64,000 nucleotides of DNA from Posidonia oceanica (lineage: Eukaryota; Streptophyta; Magnoliopsida; Alismatales; Posidoniaceae): the NCBI GenBank assembly GCA_037176725.1, contig JAZBRS010000077.1:7874001-7938000 (forward strand). The letters run 5' to 3'. The translations under genes were made by a program, and so were the position numbers. Positions 46,496-58,774 of the stretch are shown here, in pieces. Every line of letters starts with the position of its first letter. The stretch's first letter is position 1. The notes beneath the pieces are model-generated. The model made no database searches. It was not told the DNA's origin and saw nothing but the letters and a program-made list of their open reading frames with translations.

Positions 46496-47869
46496 AAGGA
46501 TTTCATCCTACCAAAATTTGGATACCTAAAGCTTTGTTATCCTCTAATGTAGGAACATGATGAATTCAAAGTGAATCTTGGACAGTGGTTGCTCTCGTCA
46601 CATGACCGGAGATCATAATCTCCTGAGCACTCTTAAGTCCAAAGATGAAGGAACAGTTACATTTGGAGATAATGCCAAATGGACAATTATCAGGATAGGA
46701 AATGTAGATAATCCTAACAACCCTTCCATTGAAAATGTTTTGTTAGTTGATGGTTTAAAACATAATTTGATTAGCATTAGTCAATTATGTGATATTGGTT
46801 ACAAAGTTTTATTTGATAAAAAGGAATGCACTATCTTTGAATCAACTACAAACAAAATAATATTTACTGGAAATAGAAAACATAATGTGTATAAAATTAA
46901 AGTATCATATAAAACAAGAAAATAATATCATGTGTTGCTTCTACAAATGATGATGCTTGGCTATGGCATAGAAGACTCGGTCGTGCCAATATGGGACAAC
47001 TATCTAAATTATCCAAATGTGATTTTATTCATGGTTTACCAAAGATTGATTTCAAAAAGGATAGATTATGTGATGCATGTCAATATGGAAAACAAATTAA
47101 ATCTTCTTTCAGAACAAAAGAAATGATTTCTACTACCAAACCTCTGGAGCTAATTCATATCGATTTATTTGGTCCTAGTAGAACCTTGAGCCTAGGAGGA
47201 AAAAGATATGCCTTTGTTTTAGTAGATGATTTTTCGAGATTCACATGGGTGTTGTTTTTAACAAATAAAAATGATGTGTTTTCTGAATTTCAAAAGTTTT
47301 GCAAAATGGTTCAAAATGAAAAAGGGTTAAGTATTATTAAAATAAGAAGTGACCATGGAGGAGAATTTGAGAATGAGGTTTTTGAAACTTTTTGTGAAGA
47401 AAACAGTTTTCAATATAATTTCTCTTTTCCTAGGACTCCACAACAAAATGGAGTTGTTGAAAGGAAAAATCGAACACTACAAGAAATGGCTAGAACTATA
47501 CTTTGTGAAAACAATTTACCTAAGCATTTCTGGGCCGAAACTGTCAATACAGCTTGTTATATTTTAAATAGAGTTCTACTTAGACCCGTTTTTAATAAAA
47601 CTCCTTTTGAGCTTTGGTTTTGCAAGACTCCAAGAATTTCATATTTCAAGGTCTTTGGTTGCAAATGTTTTATTTTAAACACTAAAGATAATTTGGATAA
47701 ATTTGATCCCAAATCTGATGAAGGAATATTTCTTAGATATTCATCTAAAAGCAAAGCATATAGGATATATAATAAAAGAACACTTACTATTGAGGAGTCA
47801 ATGCATGTAAACTTTGATGAAAATTGCATCAAAATCATAAATCTAGAAAATGAAGAAAATAAACAATAA
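46496..47869 (+). pseudogene. Copia protease-integrase remnant
   Basis: The first part (46578-46925) has the aspartic protease motif LDSGCSRHMTGD and the following GLKHNLISISQLCDIGY block; the usual flap glycine is changed (AKWTIIRIG). A one-base shift near 46920 separates it from the integrase frame. That frame has the HHCC zinc site (WHRRLGRANM, CDACQYGK) and the DDE core: HIDLFGPS (first Asp), RSDHGGEFEN (second Asp), PQQNGVVERKNRTLQE (Glu). It ends with GIFLRYSSKSKAYRIYN and ESMHVNFDE, then a stop at 47867. Catalytic residues are intact in the integrase part, but the polyprotein is broken. Confidence 0.85.
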
Positions 47870-48081
47870 GATCAAGTAAGAAAACTTGAAAACAATGAAA
47901 ATACAAACAAACTTGAAAAAGTTAAAAATGACTCATCCAACTGGCAATTCGTTCAAGGACATCCTAAAGAACAAATTCTTGGAGAAATCTCCAAAGGAAT
48001 ATTGACCAGATCCAAATTGGATCAGGAATGTGCTTCATATGCCTTTATTTCATCTATTGAGCCTAAGAATGTAAATGAAGC

Positions 48082-49110
48082 TTGTTGATCATTGGAGTTG
48101 CTGATACAACCCTGTTTATCAAGAAAAATGATAAAGATATTTTATTAATTCAAATATATGTTGATGATATCATTTTTAGATCAACTAATGAGGATCTATG
48201 TGAAGAATTCTCAAACACTATGCAAAAAAAATTTGAGATGAGTATGATGGGAGAACTGAATTATTTTCTTGGATTTCAAGTAAAACAAATGAATGAAGGA
48301 ATATTCATCTTCCAAGAAAAATATACAAAAGAATTGTTGAAAAGATTTGGAATGGAAAACTCAAAGGAAGCTAAAACACCTATGAGCACAAACACTAAGT
48401 TAGACAGGGATGAAAATGGGAAAAATATAGATCAAAAGATGTATAGAGGCATGATTGGTTCTCTACTATATTTAACTGCTAGTAGACCAGACATTATGTT
48501 TAGTGTATGTCTGTGTGCGAGATATCAAGCTGCACCCAAGGAATCTCATCTGAATGCAGTTAAAAGAATATTTAGATATCTACATCGAACTACAGAATCA
48601 GGTTTATTCTATCCTAAAAATACAAACTTTGAATTAATAGGATATATGGATGCTGATTATGCTGGATGTAAGACTGATAGAAAGAGCACTAATGGAACTT
48701 GTCAAATTTTAGGGTATTCATTAGTTTCTTGGTTTAGCAAGAAACAAAATAGTGTTGTCTTATCCACTACTGAGGCACAATACATTGTAGCTGGATGTTG
48801 TTGTGCCCAAATATTATGGATGAAACAGACCTTAAAAGATTTTGACTTAATATTTAACACAACACCTATAATGTATGATAATACAAGTGCAATAAATCTT
48901 TCTAAAAATCCTGTAAATCATTCAAGAACTAAACACATTGAAGTGAGACACTCTTTTTCAAGAGATCATGTTGCAAATAGCAATATAAAATTAGAATTTA
49001 TTTCAACAACTGATCAGTCAGCAGATATTTTTACAAAACCACTTGATAAATCACAATTTGTAAAAATTAGAAGACATCTAGGTTTATGTAAGATAGGTGA
49101 TCTTGAATAA
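48082..49110 (+). pseudogene. Copia reverse transcriptase C-terminus and RNase H
   Basis: Frame of 342 residues. It begins inside the reverse transcriptase (DTTLFIKKNDKDILLIQIYV) with the catalytic YVDDIIF, and continues with GELNYFLGFQVKQM, YRGMIGSLLYLTASRPDI and RNase H motifs GYMDADYAGC, LSTTEAQY, DNTSAINLSKNPVNHSRTKH and ADIFTKPLDKSQF. Between 47870 and 48081 the linker ends at EPKNVNEA and joins directly to this point, so most of the RVT_2 fingers/palm (roughly 170-190 residues in the family) is deleted. RNase H looks complete. Confidence 0.85.
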
Positions 49111-49139
49111 ACATTTTATAAATAATAAAGAGATCAAAA

Positions 49140-49625
49140 TCGGTATACCGAAATCCATCGGTTTTCCGATTTTTGTATAAATCTGTCAAATTTTTGAAAC
49201 ACCGTTTTTTACCAGATTTGCGAAATTTCCTGATTCGGAAGATCATTTTGGTCCAATATTCCGAAGTTCCCTAATTCGGAAGATCATTTTGGTCCGGTAT
49301 TCCGAAATTTCCTGATTCGGAAGATCATTTTCAACCGGTTTTCCGAAAATCCCTGATTTGGAAGATCATTTTGGTCCGGTCTACCGATTATGCAGAAAAA
49401 AACGAAAATCCTGTAGATTTTTCGGTGAACTGATATTCACTAGTTTTCTAAAATTCCCTGATTCAGAAGTTCAATTTTGTCCGATGTACCGATTTGTATG
49501 TAAAACAAAAAATTATATAAATTTTCGTCGGTAAACCGATTTTAATCGGTACTCCAAAAATCCCTGATTCGGAAGAACATTTGCTCCAGAAGAATGAATC
49601 AGAATACCATTATAATTTCGGTATA
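49140..49625 (+). repeat. 41-bp tandem repeat in the 3' region of the SIRE element
   Basis: CTGATTCGGAAGATCATTTT plus GGTCCGGTATTCCGAAAT-like unit recurs at 49231, 49272, 49313 and 49354 (period 41) with weaker units on both sides. It contains many dyads of the TCGGTATACCGA kind. Confidence 0.85.
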
Positions 49626-50400
49626 CCGTTTTTTATTTTAAAATCATTTCTTCAGTTGAAAAACCTAGGTTTCAAACCTTCCTATAAATACTCCATCCTC
49701 TGTTTTTGGCTGACTTTACCACTCCAAGCCCTAAGCCTCCTCCTCTGTCCTCAAACCCTCGCACCCTCCTCCACCCTTCGGCCAGTGATTGGAGTATTAC
49801 TGTTTCTCTATTTTTACTACTATGTATTTCTTCTGGAAAATGTAAACAATCAAAATTTTGTGACATTATCATTTCATCAAAATTATCATTTTGTGTACCT
49901 ATGTAATTTGGATATGTTTGTGTTACTGTTATGTGTTTGAGTTATATGAATGTTTTTAGAATCCATACTTATTACTCATAAAAGAATCATAGTGAGTTTC
50001 TTGAAAAGGAAAGTCTTAATTGACAAAGTTGTCAATTATTAAGATCTATATGAATATATCTGTTTTGATTCATGGAATAATTCTAGAAAATTATTAAAGA
50101 TTGGAATTATAAATATATTATGGTTATTATTGGAATTTTTTTTGTATTATGACAAAAATAGGGTGAAAAATTAAACATCACATATTTTGATGTAAAGCCT
50201 ATAGTAAGGGGGAGCATGAGAATTACATTGAAAATATCAATATAATCTATGCTTATCTAGGCTTATAGTAAGGGGGGGCATTTGTACAAAATTAAAAATT
50301 AAAAATTATTCAAGTGATTATTAATTTATCAATTTTGTTCTATGCCTACTAACAAAGGGAGAAAATTATGAATATGTTTATGTATAGTTTTGTCATCATC
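49626..50400 (+). other. Noncoding 3' region of the SIRE element
   Basis: Lies between the 41-bp repeats and the LTR. It has purine-rich words (AAGGGGGAGCATGAG near 50206; AAGGGGGGGCATTTG near 50269). No envelope-like frame was recognised; the 119-codon frame at 49581 has no known domain. Confidence 0.5.
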
Positions 50401-50414
50401 AAAAAGTAGGAGAT
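50401..50414 (+). promoter_or_regulatory. Polypurine tract of the SIRE element
   Basis: AAAAAGTAGGAGAT immediately before the LTR start TGTTGAAAAA. Confidence 0.65.
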
Positions 50415-51726
50415 TGTTGAAAAATATCTATAATATATTTAATTTTGATGATAACAAATGGAACTAATGATATTACTTGAGAATATATTCTTCAGTTGAT
50501 TTTAAGATAGGAGGATTATCTGAGGAATGTCAACCTTTGAAGAATATCAAGTAAAGCATGGAATGCAAAAGAAGAATTCTACATCAGAGACTACATAAAG
50601 ACAAGAAGAAAGATCAAGACAATAGTATTCATGTTGTAATAATTTGTATGCATTTTTTTTCATTATTGTACTCTAAGAAAGGATGTAAAAGATCTCCCAG
50701 AACATCCCAAAAACAATTAGGAAAATACCCATACCTAAACGTAAGGAATACACTTAGAAAAACTTCAAGGTTTAGAAGTTAGGTCAGGAACGGAAAACCG
50801 ATTCTCACCGGTATACCATTTTCTAGGATAAGGGCTACAGTAGAAAATTCATTTAAATTTGACCATTGAGTCAAAACGGAAAACCGATTCCTACTATCAT
50901 ACCGTTTTCCTGATAAAGGCTACAGTAGAAAATTCATTTAAATATGACCGTTGAGTCAAATCGGAAAACTGATTTATATCGGAAAATCAAAATCTGGAAT
51001 AGGGTCAATAGCTCAGAAACCCACTGGAACACCAGTAGTATAATCTACAGCTCAGATTAATATCAGAACACTGTTTCATAACGGAATATTGATTTAGTCA
51101 ATCGTTGGAGATTTTCGGTCGACCGATTGATTTCGAAATACCGTTTATACTAGCCGTTTGTGAACATTGAGCTAACCGTTAGATACAGCCTTGAGTCATG
51201 TTATATCTATAATTGGACTCCCATGAACCTACCAAGACACACTAATACTGATAACATCTTGTGCCACTCATTTGCTAAGCTCCAAACTCCAAATTAGTGA
51301 GAATACTCCTAAATAGCCAAAAAGAGACACCTTGAGCAAATTTCATTGGGAGATCAAAAAGAGATACTACTTGTAAGCTTACTGTAAACAAGGAGGATAC
51401 TTCTCTAGCTGTGAGAAGAGCTCTGCGGATTTTTGCAGAGAAAGTTTGTCTTCATCAAGTAAGTGTAGTTTATTTGATAAAGATTAAGGAAACTCTAGAG
51501 GAGATCTGGGAGTAGACTAGGCCGGGTTGGCTGAACCACTATATATACTGTCATATATCATTGCCTCTCTTCTCCTTCTGTGTTTGTTGTAGTTAATATT
51601 CAAACTGCTTGACTTAGATCTTTTATTTTGAATATTACTCATTGAATTGTTAAAATTGTTTAAAATTCTGTATAAACTTTAAAAACTCTATTCACCCCCC
51701 TCTAGAGTAGCCTCTCGATCCTAACA
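50415..51726 (+). repeat. 3' LTR of the SIRE element
   Basis: 1.3 kb, from TGTTGAAAAATATCT to CTCTCGATCCTAACA. The end CACCCCCCTCTAGAGTAGCC is typical of SIRE LTRs as I know them. It contains scattered CGGAAAACCGATT dyads (50780-51150). The flank CATTT follows at 51727. Confidence 0.8.
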
Positions 51727-53053
51727 CATTTTAGCGAGATATTTAATCTAGAATTCTAGGACAGATGCGTATTGCTGGCGCGTGTTACTGGCACGTGGTT
51801 CTGGCTCGTTCCTGTAGTGTAGTGCCCTGTTTCAGTATTTCAGTGGTTGCTCGTTGATCTGGCGTCGCAACTTGGATTTGGTTGTGATGGTTGGTGTGCC
51901 TGTCGGCTAATCTCCTCTGGCGTAAGCCACTTAAACCGTAGGTGGTGCAGTGGTTGTGGTTCTGTGCCACAGTTTATTTCTCACTTCCTCTTTTCCTTTT
52001 ATTTTCTTTCTTTTCTCTCCTCCTTATCCGTTTCCTTCTTCCTTCTCTTCTTTTTCTTTTAACAAAGAAAACGAGAGAGAGAGAGAGATGGAGGTCAGTG
52101 CTGCCATCGCTGTCACCACACCATCGCCGTCGCTGCCAGGAGGAGAGGAGGAGGATCCAGAGCAACCGTGGAGGAGGCAGTGGCCGAGCGTCGCCGTTGC
52201 GCCGTCATCGCGTCGCCGTTGCGCTGTCGTCGCGTCACCGTTGCAAGGTACACGCCCCGTAGATCTCCTCCTTGGATTCTTGAGTAGATGATAGGGAGCA
52301 TGATAATGTGATTGAAGTGTTTGTATGCTTGAGAGAATTTATGGAGCTTTTATGAGGGATTTGTGAGGCTTTAATGGCGTCGGAGATGGTTTGTGGCTTG
52401 AGTTATATGAATGTTTTGATTTGTGATTTCTTGTGATCCACTCAACGGATCTTTGTATTTCTTGTCCCAAATCATAGATCGTCTTGAGATCTTCGTTTGG
52501 GTATGTGGTTTGTGTGTTTTAGTTAGTTGTGCAGGGACCGGTGGCCATTCCCACCCTAGGCGATTTTTGGGTCGCTATGAGTTGGGGTTTCAGTGGTCGC
52601 CTGGTTTGGCATATCGAAATATTTCGGTATGCCGATCTGACTCTCTGGTTTCCCTTGATCCCAGAATTCGGTATACCAAATCTATTTGGTGTGCCGATCT
52701 GACCCTCAGGAGAAAGAGAAGGCAGGCTCTGATCCGGTCGACCGTTTTGGAACAGTCTGTCGAATCAGGTGTTAGTTGTGGGTTCTTGGCCCTGGTTCGG
52801 TCGACCATTTTGGAACGGTCTGCCGAACCAAACCCTTGTCCCCATTTGCCCTGAGTGTTGGGTTAGGTTTTGGGGTAGTTTAATATGGTAAATTCCTAGA
52901 TTGCCCTTGTAGGTAATTAGGAATGTGAATGATTAGGATAATCATTAGATAGATTCTAGGGAATGCCTAAAATGAATTAGTGAGATTCCTTGGGTATTGT
53001 GGTTAGTATAAAAGACTCTGGAACTTAGAAATACTAAGTTCACCCTTAATTGG
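51727..53053. other. Unassigned stretch
   Basis: No gene recognised. It has a CT-rich tract (51980-52060), a (GA)n tract (52070-52088), GC-rich CGTCGCCGTTGC repeats (52190-52240), and CGGTATGCCG and CGGTCGACC dyads (52610-52820). GTATAAAAGACTC (about 53007) resembles a TATA box 47 bases before LTR F. It may be an LTR of another element cut by F. Confidence 0.35.
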
Positions 53054-55134
53054 TGTAAACACCCCATTTTGATGCCCAGTCGGTGGGATTTCTTCCGGAG
53101 GGACTTGCTCCGATCGCAGCATGGCGGACCCCACCTTCAACCCCCCATTTCACCACCAAATATCCAAAACCTACCCAAAATACCTCAAACTCACCCAAAA
53201 CCCTAGCTCCACTAGCCTTCATAGCCCAAAGCCCATCGACGGTCCGAAAGGCGAGGAAACGGGCCTCGATTTCACTGCAATAGGCTCTGACCAGTAGTTG
53301 CGCGTTTTGCATGCACGTTTCGGATGCGCATTTTGAATGCGTGTGTGCCCTGTGTCAGTTGCCACTGTAGGCCAACCAAGCTCGCCTCGCCCCTGGCCAA
53401 GCCAACCTCCCCTCAGACTCCGGTGCACCCCGTGTGCACCTAGGTCACCAGGCTTGAGTCCGAACCCATCTCCACCTCCAGCTCCACCCATGTGTGCCCT
53501 CAGTCGCCTGCACAAGTCAGCCTGCTTGCATGCACTTAGGGAACTATTTCGGTCGCCTCTGGCACGCGACAGTTGACTTTCGGTACCCCAACAGCGACCC
53601 GACCTTGCCCTGCCACCCCTTGCCCTCGCTCCCGTGCACACCACCTCCTGTCCAGCCTGTGTTTGCTAGGGCAAAACCAACCCAACGACACACACAGGAG
53701 GGGGACGACCATTTTTGGAAAACCCAACACACCACCACCTCGCTCGGCATCTCCCAGCACAGAATCCCGACCTCCCTCACATCCCTGAGCCTTCACACCT
53801 GCATCCCAGAGCCCGCCAACTCGCCTCAAGTCTTGCCAGCCATTCCGAGCACCTCCGTAGCCGCCACTCCGTAAGCCACAACCCAACAACGACCAGCGAA
53901 CCACTGGCTCGAGCCCACGTGCGGCCTGACCTCTTCCGAGCATCCCCAAGCACCCTCGAGCATCAGCAAACGCCCCAGCATCGCTCCTGGCCCGCTGTGA
54001 GCCACCGTAGCCGCCTTGCCCCGCCGCCAAACCCATCTCCAGTTGTCGCCGAACCAGCGCATCCCACGGTTGCCAGACGCAGAGACATCCTTCCCTGAGC
54101 ATCGGGGAGCATCACTGGGCCTCCTCTGCGCCTTCCAGGGAGAAGCCAGCCCCTGCATTGCGCCGTCACCGCCGTCCCAAGCCCCCACTGGCTGCTGCAA
54201 TCTGCCGACGTCGAGAGGCACAACTGTGCCCCTGCACAGGTGAGCAACGCCTCCTCCTCCTTCCTTGGACCTCCCTCGACCCTCTCCATGCACCACAGCG
54301 GCATCCCGCGGCCTGTCGGCCTTCCCCAAGGCTGGCGGACGCGTGTGTTTCCGACGAAGAGAGGCAGAAGTGGGGAAAGAGATCTAGACCCAGTTTTCTC
54401 ATTTTAAATACATGTTTGTGTTCTCTACCATGCCATCTAGGTCTGTGCATGTTTCATGATCATTTCATAGCTGAATAGGGCACCGAAGTTCACTGTCTAA
54501 ACTGACAAACTGTTGCGCGTAATAGCTGCGCATATTACTTGCGCATTTTCGACAACATTCAAATCGACCAGAACAGAGCGCTTTCCTTTGATCCGCACTT
54601 GGTTTTCTACATCTGGCTAGTAGTTGTGCATGCCCTTGCATCCATGCATGTTGCCTGACCGTTGTTTCTCGGTTTCATGCCTTGCGTCACCTGTTTTCCC
54701 ATGGTTTTCCACCTCAGACTTGGCTTTCCTCGCATATCGCTTCTCGCCTACATTACATTAGGGCAATGATGTTTACTGTCAAGAGTCCTTCGGAACCGTT
54801 CAGGACACAGGCAGTGTAGCTGAGCACATAGATCACTCGTTTTGTTTCTTCCATCACGCATCATGGCATCTTAAGCATACATTTAAGCATGCATTAAGCA
54901 TTCATTAAGGCATAGCATTATTGCCCTCGGGCGTATATTAATCGGCATCAAGTTGCCGACATTCCGCATATGCGAGCGAAAAGCCTAGAAAGACCGCTTC
55001 TCGGGCACATGGGGGTGCCTAACCGCTTCCCCATGCGTAACAGGAGGCCTTACCCTTTCTCTAGCCTGCAATGACCATTATGCCCTTATCCATTGGCACA
55101 AGTCACGCATTTAGCAGCATTTGCATGTTTTTCA
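53054..55134 (+). repeat. LTR F, 3'-truncated relative of the Ogre/Tat-like LTRs
   Basis: Starts TGTAAACACCCCATTTTGAT and carries the CCN-rich middle (53340-54240, open in many frames but not coding), the GGGCAATGATGTTTACTG word before the U5 block (54980-55105) and part of the sequence that follows it. Homology with A's LTR fades near 55134 before any CTACA end. No internal region or second LTR was seen. Confidence 0.65.
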
Positions 55135-55524
55135 GTATGTTGCCCTGTTGTAGTGTTGTGGCATCCAGGTGTGATGCCCGTGTTTGTTTGCTGTGGCGTG
55201 GTTACATCAGCTCCCTCAACACTGTTGGCTAAGTGGTTTAGGTGGGGTGTGTGTGCTGGGTGACCATGTTGTCTGGTCACTCACGTGTGCTTTGGTTTTG
55301 GTATTTCCGCAGGTACAGGATAGGAACTGTTCTTGCTAGTGCACATAGAAGGAGTCATGCTGCCACACATCAGTGTTTCTAGGTAAGTAAGTTAGTTTTA
55401 TTTATTTTCTGTTTTATTGTATTGTGAGAATTTAATTCTGTAGTTCATAAATAATAATAAAAAAGATAAAAATGAAAAATGCAACTAGGTTGAGAGATAG
55501 CAACTAGGCAGGTCGTTACAATCC
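55135..55524. other. Unassigned stretch
   Basis: GT-rich at first (55140-55320), then AT-rich. Nothing recognised. Confidence 0.4.
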
Positions 55525-56203
55525 TAGACAGTACAGACGTTTGATTGTGAAGCTGATTTACTTGACTGTTACCCATCCTGATATAGCATTTGCAGTTAGT
55601 CTTCTCAATTAGTTTATGCATGAGCCTAGGATAGTCCACTGGCATGGAGCCTTACGTGTGCTAGCTAATATCGAAGGTGTCCCAAGGAAAGGTCTTGTCT
55701 ATAGGGAGAACAATCACCTAAAGATCAATGCCTATTCGGACTCTGGATATGCAGGGGATAGAGGAGAGAGGAACTCCACTTTGGACTTCTGTACGTATGT
55801 TGGGGGCAATTTAGTTACTTAATAGAGCAAGAATCAGAATGTTGTATTTAGATCTAGTGTCGAGGCAGAGTACAGATCTATGGCCCAGATTGCATATGAG
55901 ATGATGTGGATCAGGTCTCTTGTGATGAAGCTTGCTTTCTCTATGGTGACTCCTATGGCTATGCATTGTGATAACCAAGCTGCCATCTTAATTGCCAATA
56001 ATTCCACCTTCCACGAGCATACGAAACACATCGAGGTAGATTGCTATTATGTACGAGATATGGTGATGAGAGGTATTATTTCTATACCCTACACTCAATT
56101 TTCAAAGCAGCTAGTAGACATTTTCACCAAAGGCTTAGGTGTTGGGGTTTCTGTGACACTATGTACCAAGTTGGGCATTATTGACATATATGTTCCAACT
56201 TGA
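55525..56203 (+). pseudogene. Ty1/copia reverse transcriptase end and RNase H fragment
   Basis: Begins at the RT C-terminus (LIYLTVTHPDIAFAVSLLN), has an in-frame TAG before FMHEPRIVHW, then RNase H motifs AYSDSGYAGDRGERNSTLD, CTYVGGNLVT, a TAA at 55819-55821, SSVEAEYRSMAQIAYEMMW, HCDNQAAILIANNSTFHEHT, KHIEVDCYYVRDMV and VDIFTKGLGVGV. The catalytic acidic residues D, E and D are visible. The rest of the element is missing upstream. It is a different copia lineage from the SIRE element. Confidence 0.85.
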
Positions 56204-56210
56204 GGGGGAG
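56202..56210 (+). promoter_or_regulatory. Polypurine tract of the second copia fragment
   Basis: GAGGGGGAG just after the RNase H stop and before the LTR. Confidence 0.65.
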
Positions 56211-56227
56211 TATTAGAGTTATGTTTA

Positions 56228-56283
<56 letters not shown>

Positions 56284-56417
56284 GAGTCTTATTAGATAGT
56301 AGTAGCTTATTGGGTTATTGGATATCCGTTTATGTTGGATATCTAGTAAACCCTGTATATATGTATTCCTTCGTTATTGATCAATAACACAGATCATTAT
56401 TTTTCCTCTAGTCTTCA
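56211..56417 (+). repeat. Short 3' LTR of the second copia fragment
   Basis: From TATTAGAGTTATG (start probably mutated from TGTTAGAG) to CTCTAGTCTTCA, about 207 bp. It includes an (ATT)n microsatellite, GTATATATG and an AATAACAC polyadenylation-like word. Confidence 0.55.
56226..56283 (+). repeat. (ATT)n microsatellite
   Basis: About 19 uninterrupted ATT units within the short copia LTR. Confidence 0.95.
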
Positions 56418-58774
56418 TAGTATATATATATATACAACTTTTTATATCTCAACATCTAACCATTAGATTAAAAATCTAAACTGGTAGATATGATTGAAAC
56501 TATTTGAAATACTTGTATATAAAAAATCAAGTGATTTTGAAATTCCTAAGTACTAAATTTAGCATATACTTATTATAGCTTGTTATAGCTTATTAAGAAC
56601 CAATGAATTTATATATGAAAAGATCTATATGTTATGAGTTTCTAAATGATATGGATTTTGGGGTGTATGATGATATATATTAAAATCCATGGATTACATT
56701 TTGGTTTTGAAACTTATAACATAAAGATATAGAGATTCTTGCTTTAAAGCAGTTGAATTTGTATATTAATAGATATGTATATTAGGAGTTTCTAAATTAT
56801 GTAGATTTTGACATGTATCTAATCTAGATGATGTAGATTAAGATCCATGAATTACATTTTGATTTTGAAATTTATAGCACGTGATTTTGAAAATTATCCT
56901 TAAAATACTCAAATGAAGGCAGTCCATAGTTTATCCTCTCCTTATATATATATATAGATATATATTAAATATTTAATGTTAAAAACTTAAAATCGAACCT
57001 TAGACCTATTCTCTCTCTCTTGGAATGCATGTTGAGTTTTCATGCTATAATACTCCATGACGTATCATGATGTCATCTAATATGTATTTTGACTTTTGAG
57101 ACAGAATAGTTCTTTGCAGATTAGACTATAGAAATGGATCCACTGCTTGATGCTGCTGAGTCTAACATGACAAAAGCAGCCATAATGTGTAGGCGTCCAT
57201 CTTAACCATGAAAGTGCAATATTAGGTACCAACTAACTAAGATATGTAGGACAATGTTCTATTCTTGATTTTTATAGATACATGCTTGAGAGAGGAGCAA
57301 AATCATAATTCCAAACATTTCAACAGTTTTTTATGGCATCAACTCATTTCTTATTCCTTGTGTACTTGACTTGTGGGTTCTCGAATCCAGATTGTTTTTT
57401 TCTCTACAAAATTCTCTTGCCAGTCCTGACGTCACCATCTATTTCATTTGGTTGTTTGCATCACTGCTTGTCCTTGTATTGACAAAGGAACAATTTAAGT
57501 CCTAGGACACGTAGATCCTTGTTTTGCATGCAGATAAAAAGAATTCTTGACATGAAGAAGGTAGGGTGGATGTAGGAAGTGACGAGAAAGATGGATTCAG
57601 TAGGCATCAGTTTCACTACTACAATGCCAGGGGAAACATCAACCTCGAAACTAATGGCATCATCCCTAAATTCACATACTGCAAATTGCCCGTCCGAGAC
57701 TAACATTCTCCAGCTTGAGGTGTACAATTTGATGATTGCTGAAGATGGTGACTTGTAATTGGGCCATCCCATCGGGTCTATGCACGACACACCCCAGACG
57801 TGAAGGCTCCAGCTGGCCATAAGGCCACTAGCAACATATGATTATATGAGGCTAATGAAGTGAGGCAGCGGTAGACCATCATTGAGTAACATACGATTAT
57901 ATGAAGCTGCAGATCAGGATAACAAGCAGATAAGATCGTTGTGCCTTCTTTGTTGTCTCCTCTTCTCTTGTGCATGTTGAAATTGTGTTTTCTGCTGACG
58001 GCTCCTGCGATGTCAAGTTTGAGTTGGTTCTGTTCGAGATTTTATTCTAGGTCTATATCTAGTAACTGAACAATAGTGGTAATTAGAAAACGTCTAAATT
58101 CATATTTTCCTAGTCTTTACTTTTTCTGAGAAGAAATATCAAGAATAAGCTGCAAATTTTGTTTCACATCTATTTATAGTTTGAAATTGTGTAGTTTCAT
58201 CATTGCTGGTCAGTACCCCACATCCCTGCATGCCATTCTTCTATGAAAAAAAAGGTCTTTCCCCGTGCAAAGAACGGAAAACCCTATATAAGATGCTTTC
58301 ATGCCAACAGAAGGTCAAGCTCATGGAATTGTTTTTTTCTTGTAGCCGTCTAAAATTTCAATCATAATTTACTATTATTGCATATTAGAATATTTTCAAC
58401 CGGAAAGAAATGATTCAAAATCATCAGGTTAAGATCCATCAAAACTTGCTCATTCTAATTCCATTTTATCTGTGAAACGAAACTTGACTTGGATTTAAAC
58501 GTAAAATCCTCTAGTGACCAAAGCTGTGAATATTATCTGCAATACTAATCCTTAACAGCATTTAAATTTGAATGTCTGTATAAGCACTTCTAACATTTTA
58601 CTGTGGAAAGTTTTGATTTCCCAAAATAACTAGTTGCAGTACTGCAAGTGCTGATGTAAGGAACAAAATATATGGTGCTATATCTGGTCAACTGAAGCTC
58701 GGATTTCGTCGAGGCTTCCAAAAATCTCAGGCAAAATTGGAATTTCACAATATTAGTTTGGAAAATTTTCAAGG
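56418..58774. other. AT-rich intergenic sequence
   Basis: No transposon protein or clear gene. A degenerate duplication is visible around 56560-56880: a TTGTATATTAATAGATATG/TTTCTAAATTATGTAGATTTTG block resembles 56610-56660. A 119-codon minus frame (57461-57820) has no recognised domain; it may be an exon or chance. Confidence 0.4.

Larger units (their letters stand above)
46496..51726 (+). mobile_element. SIRE-type Ty1/copia element, 5' truncated
   Basis: Begins in the protease region without gag or a 5' LTR. It continues through integrase, a deleted reverse transcriptase, RNase H and a repeat-rich 3' region to a complete-looking 3' LTR (50415-51726). The protease/integrase motifs (LDSGCS, VTFGDNAKW), the long post-pol region and the LTR start TGTTGAAAAATATCT with TTTTGATGATAACAAAT are typical of the SIRE/Maximus lineage as I know it. 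The coding sequence is AT-rich, unlike the GC-richer gag elements nearby. Confidence 0.8.

Noticed and set aside
52088..52291. Possible gene start (ATGGAGGTCAGTGCTGCC) after a CT/GA tract
   Set aside because: The frame is short, has no recognised domain, and lies in a probable LTR-like stretch with CGTCGCCGTTGC repeats.
53337..54450. Multiple overlapping Pro/Ser- and Gly/Arg-rich frames
   Set aside because: GC-rich part of LTR F, open in most frames; no start context or domain.
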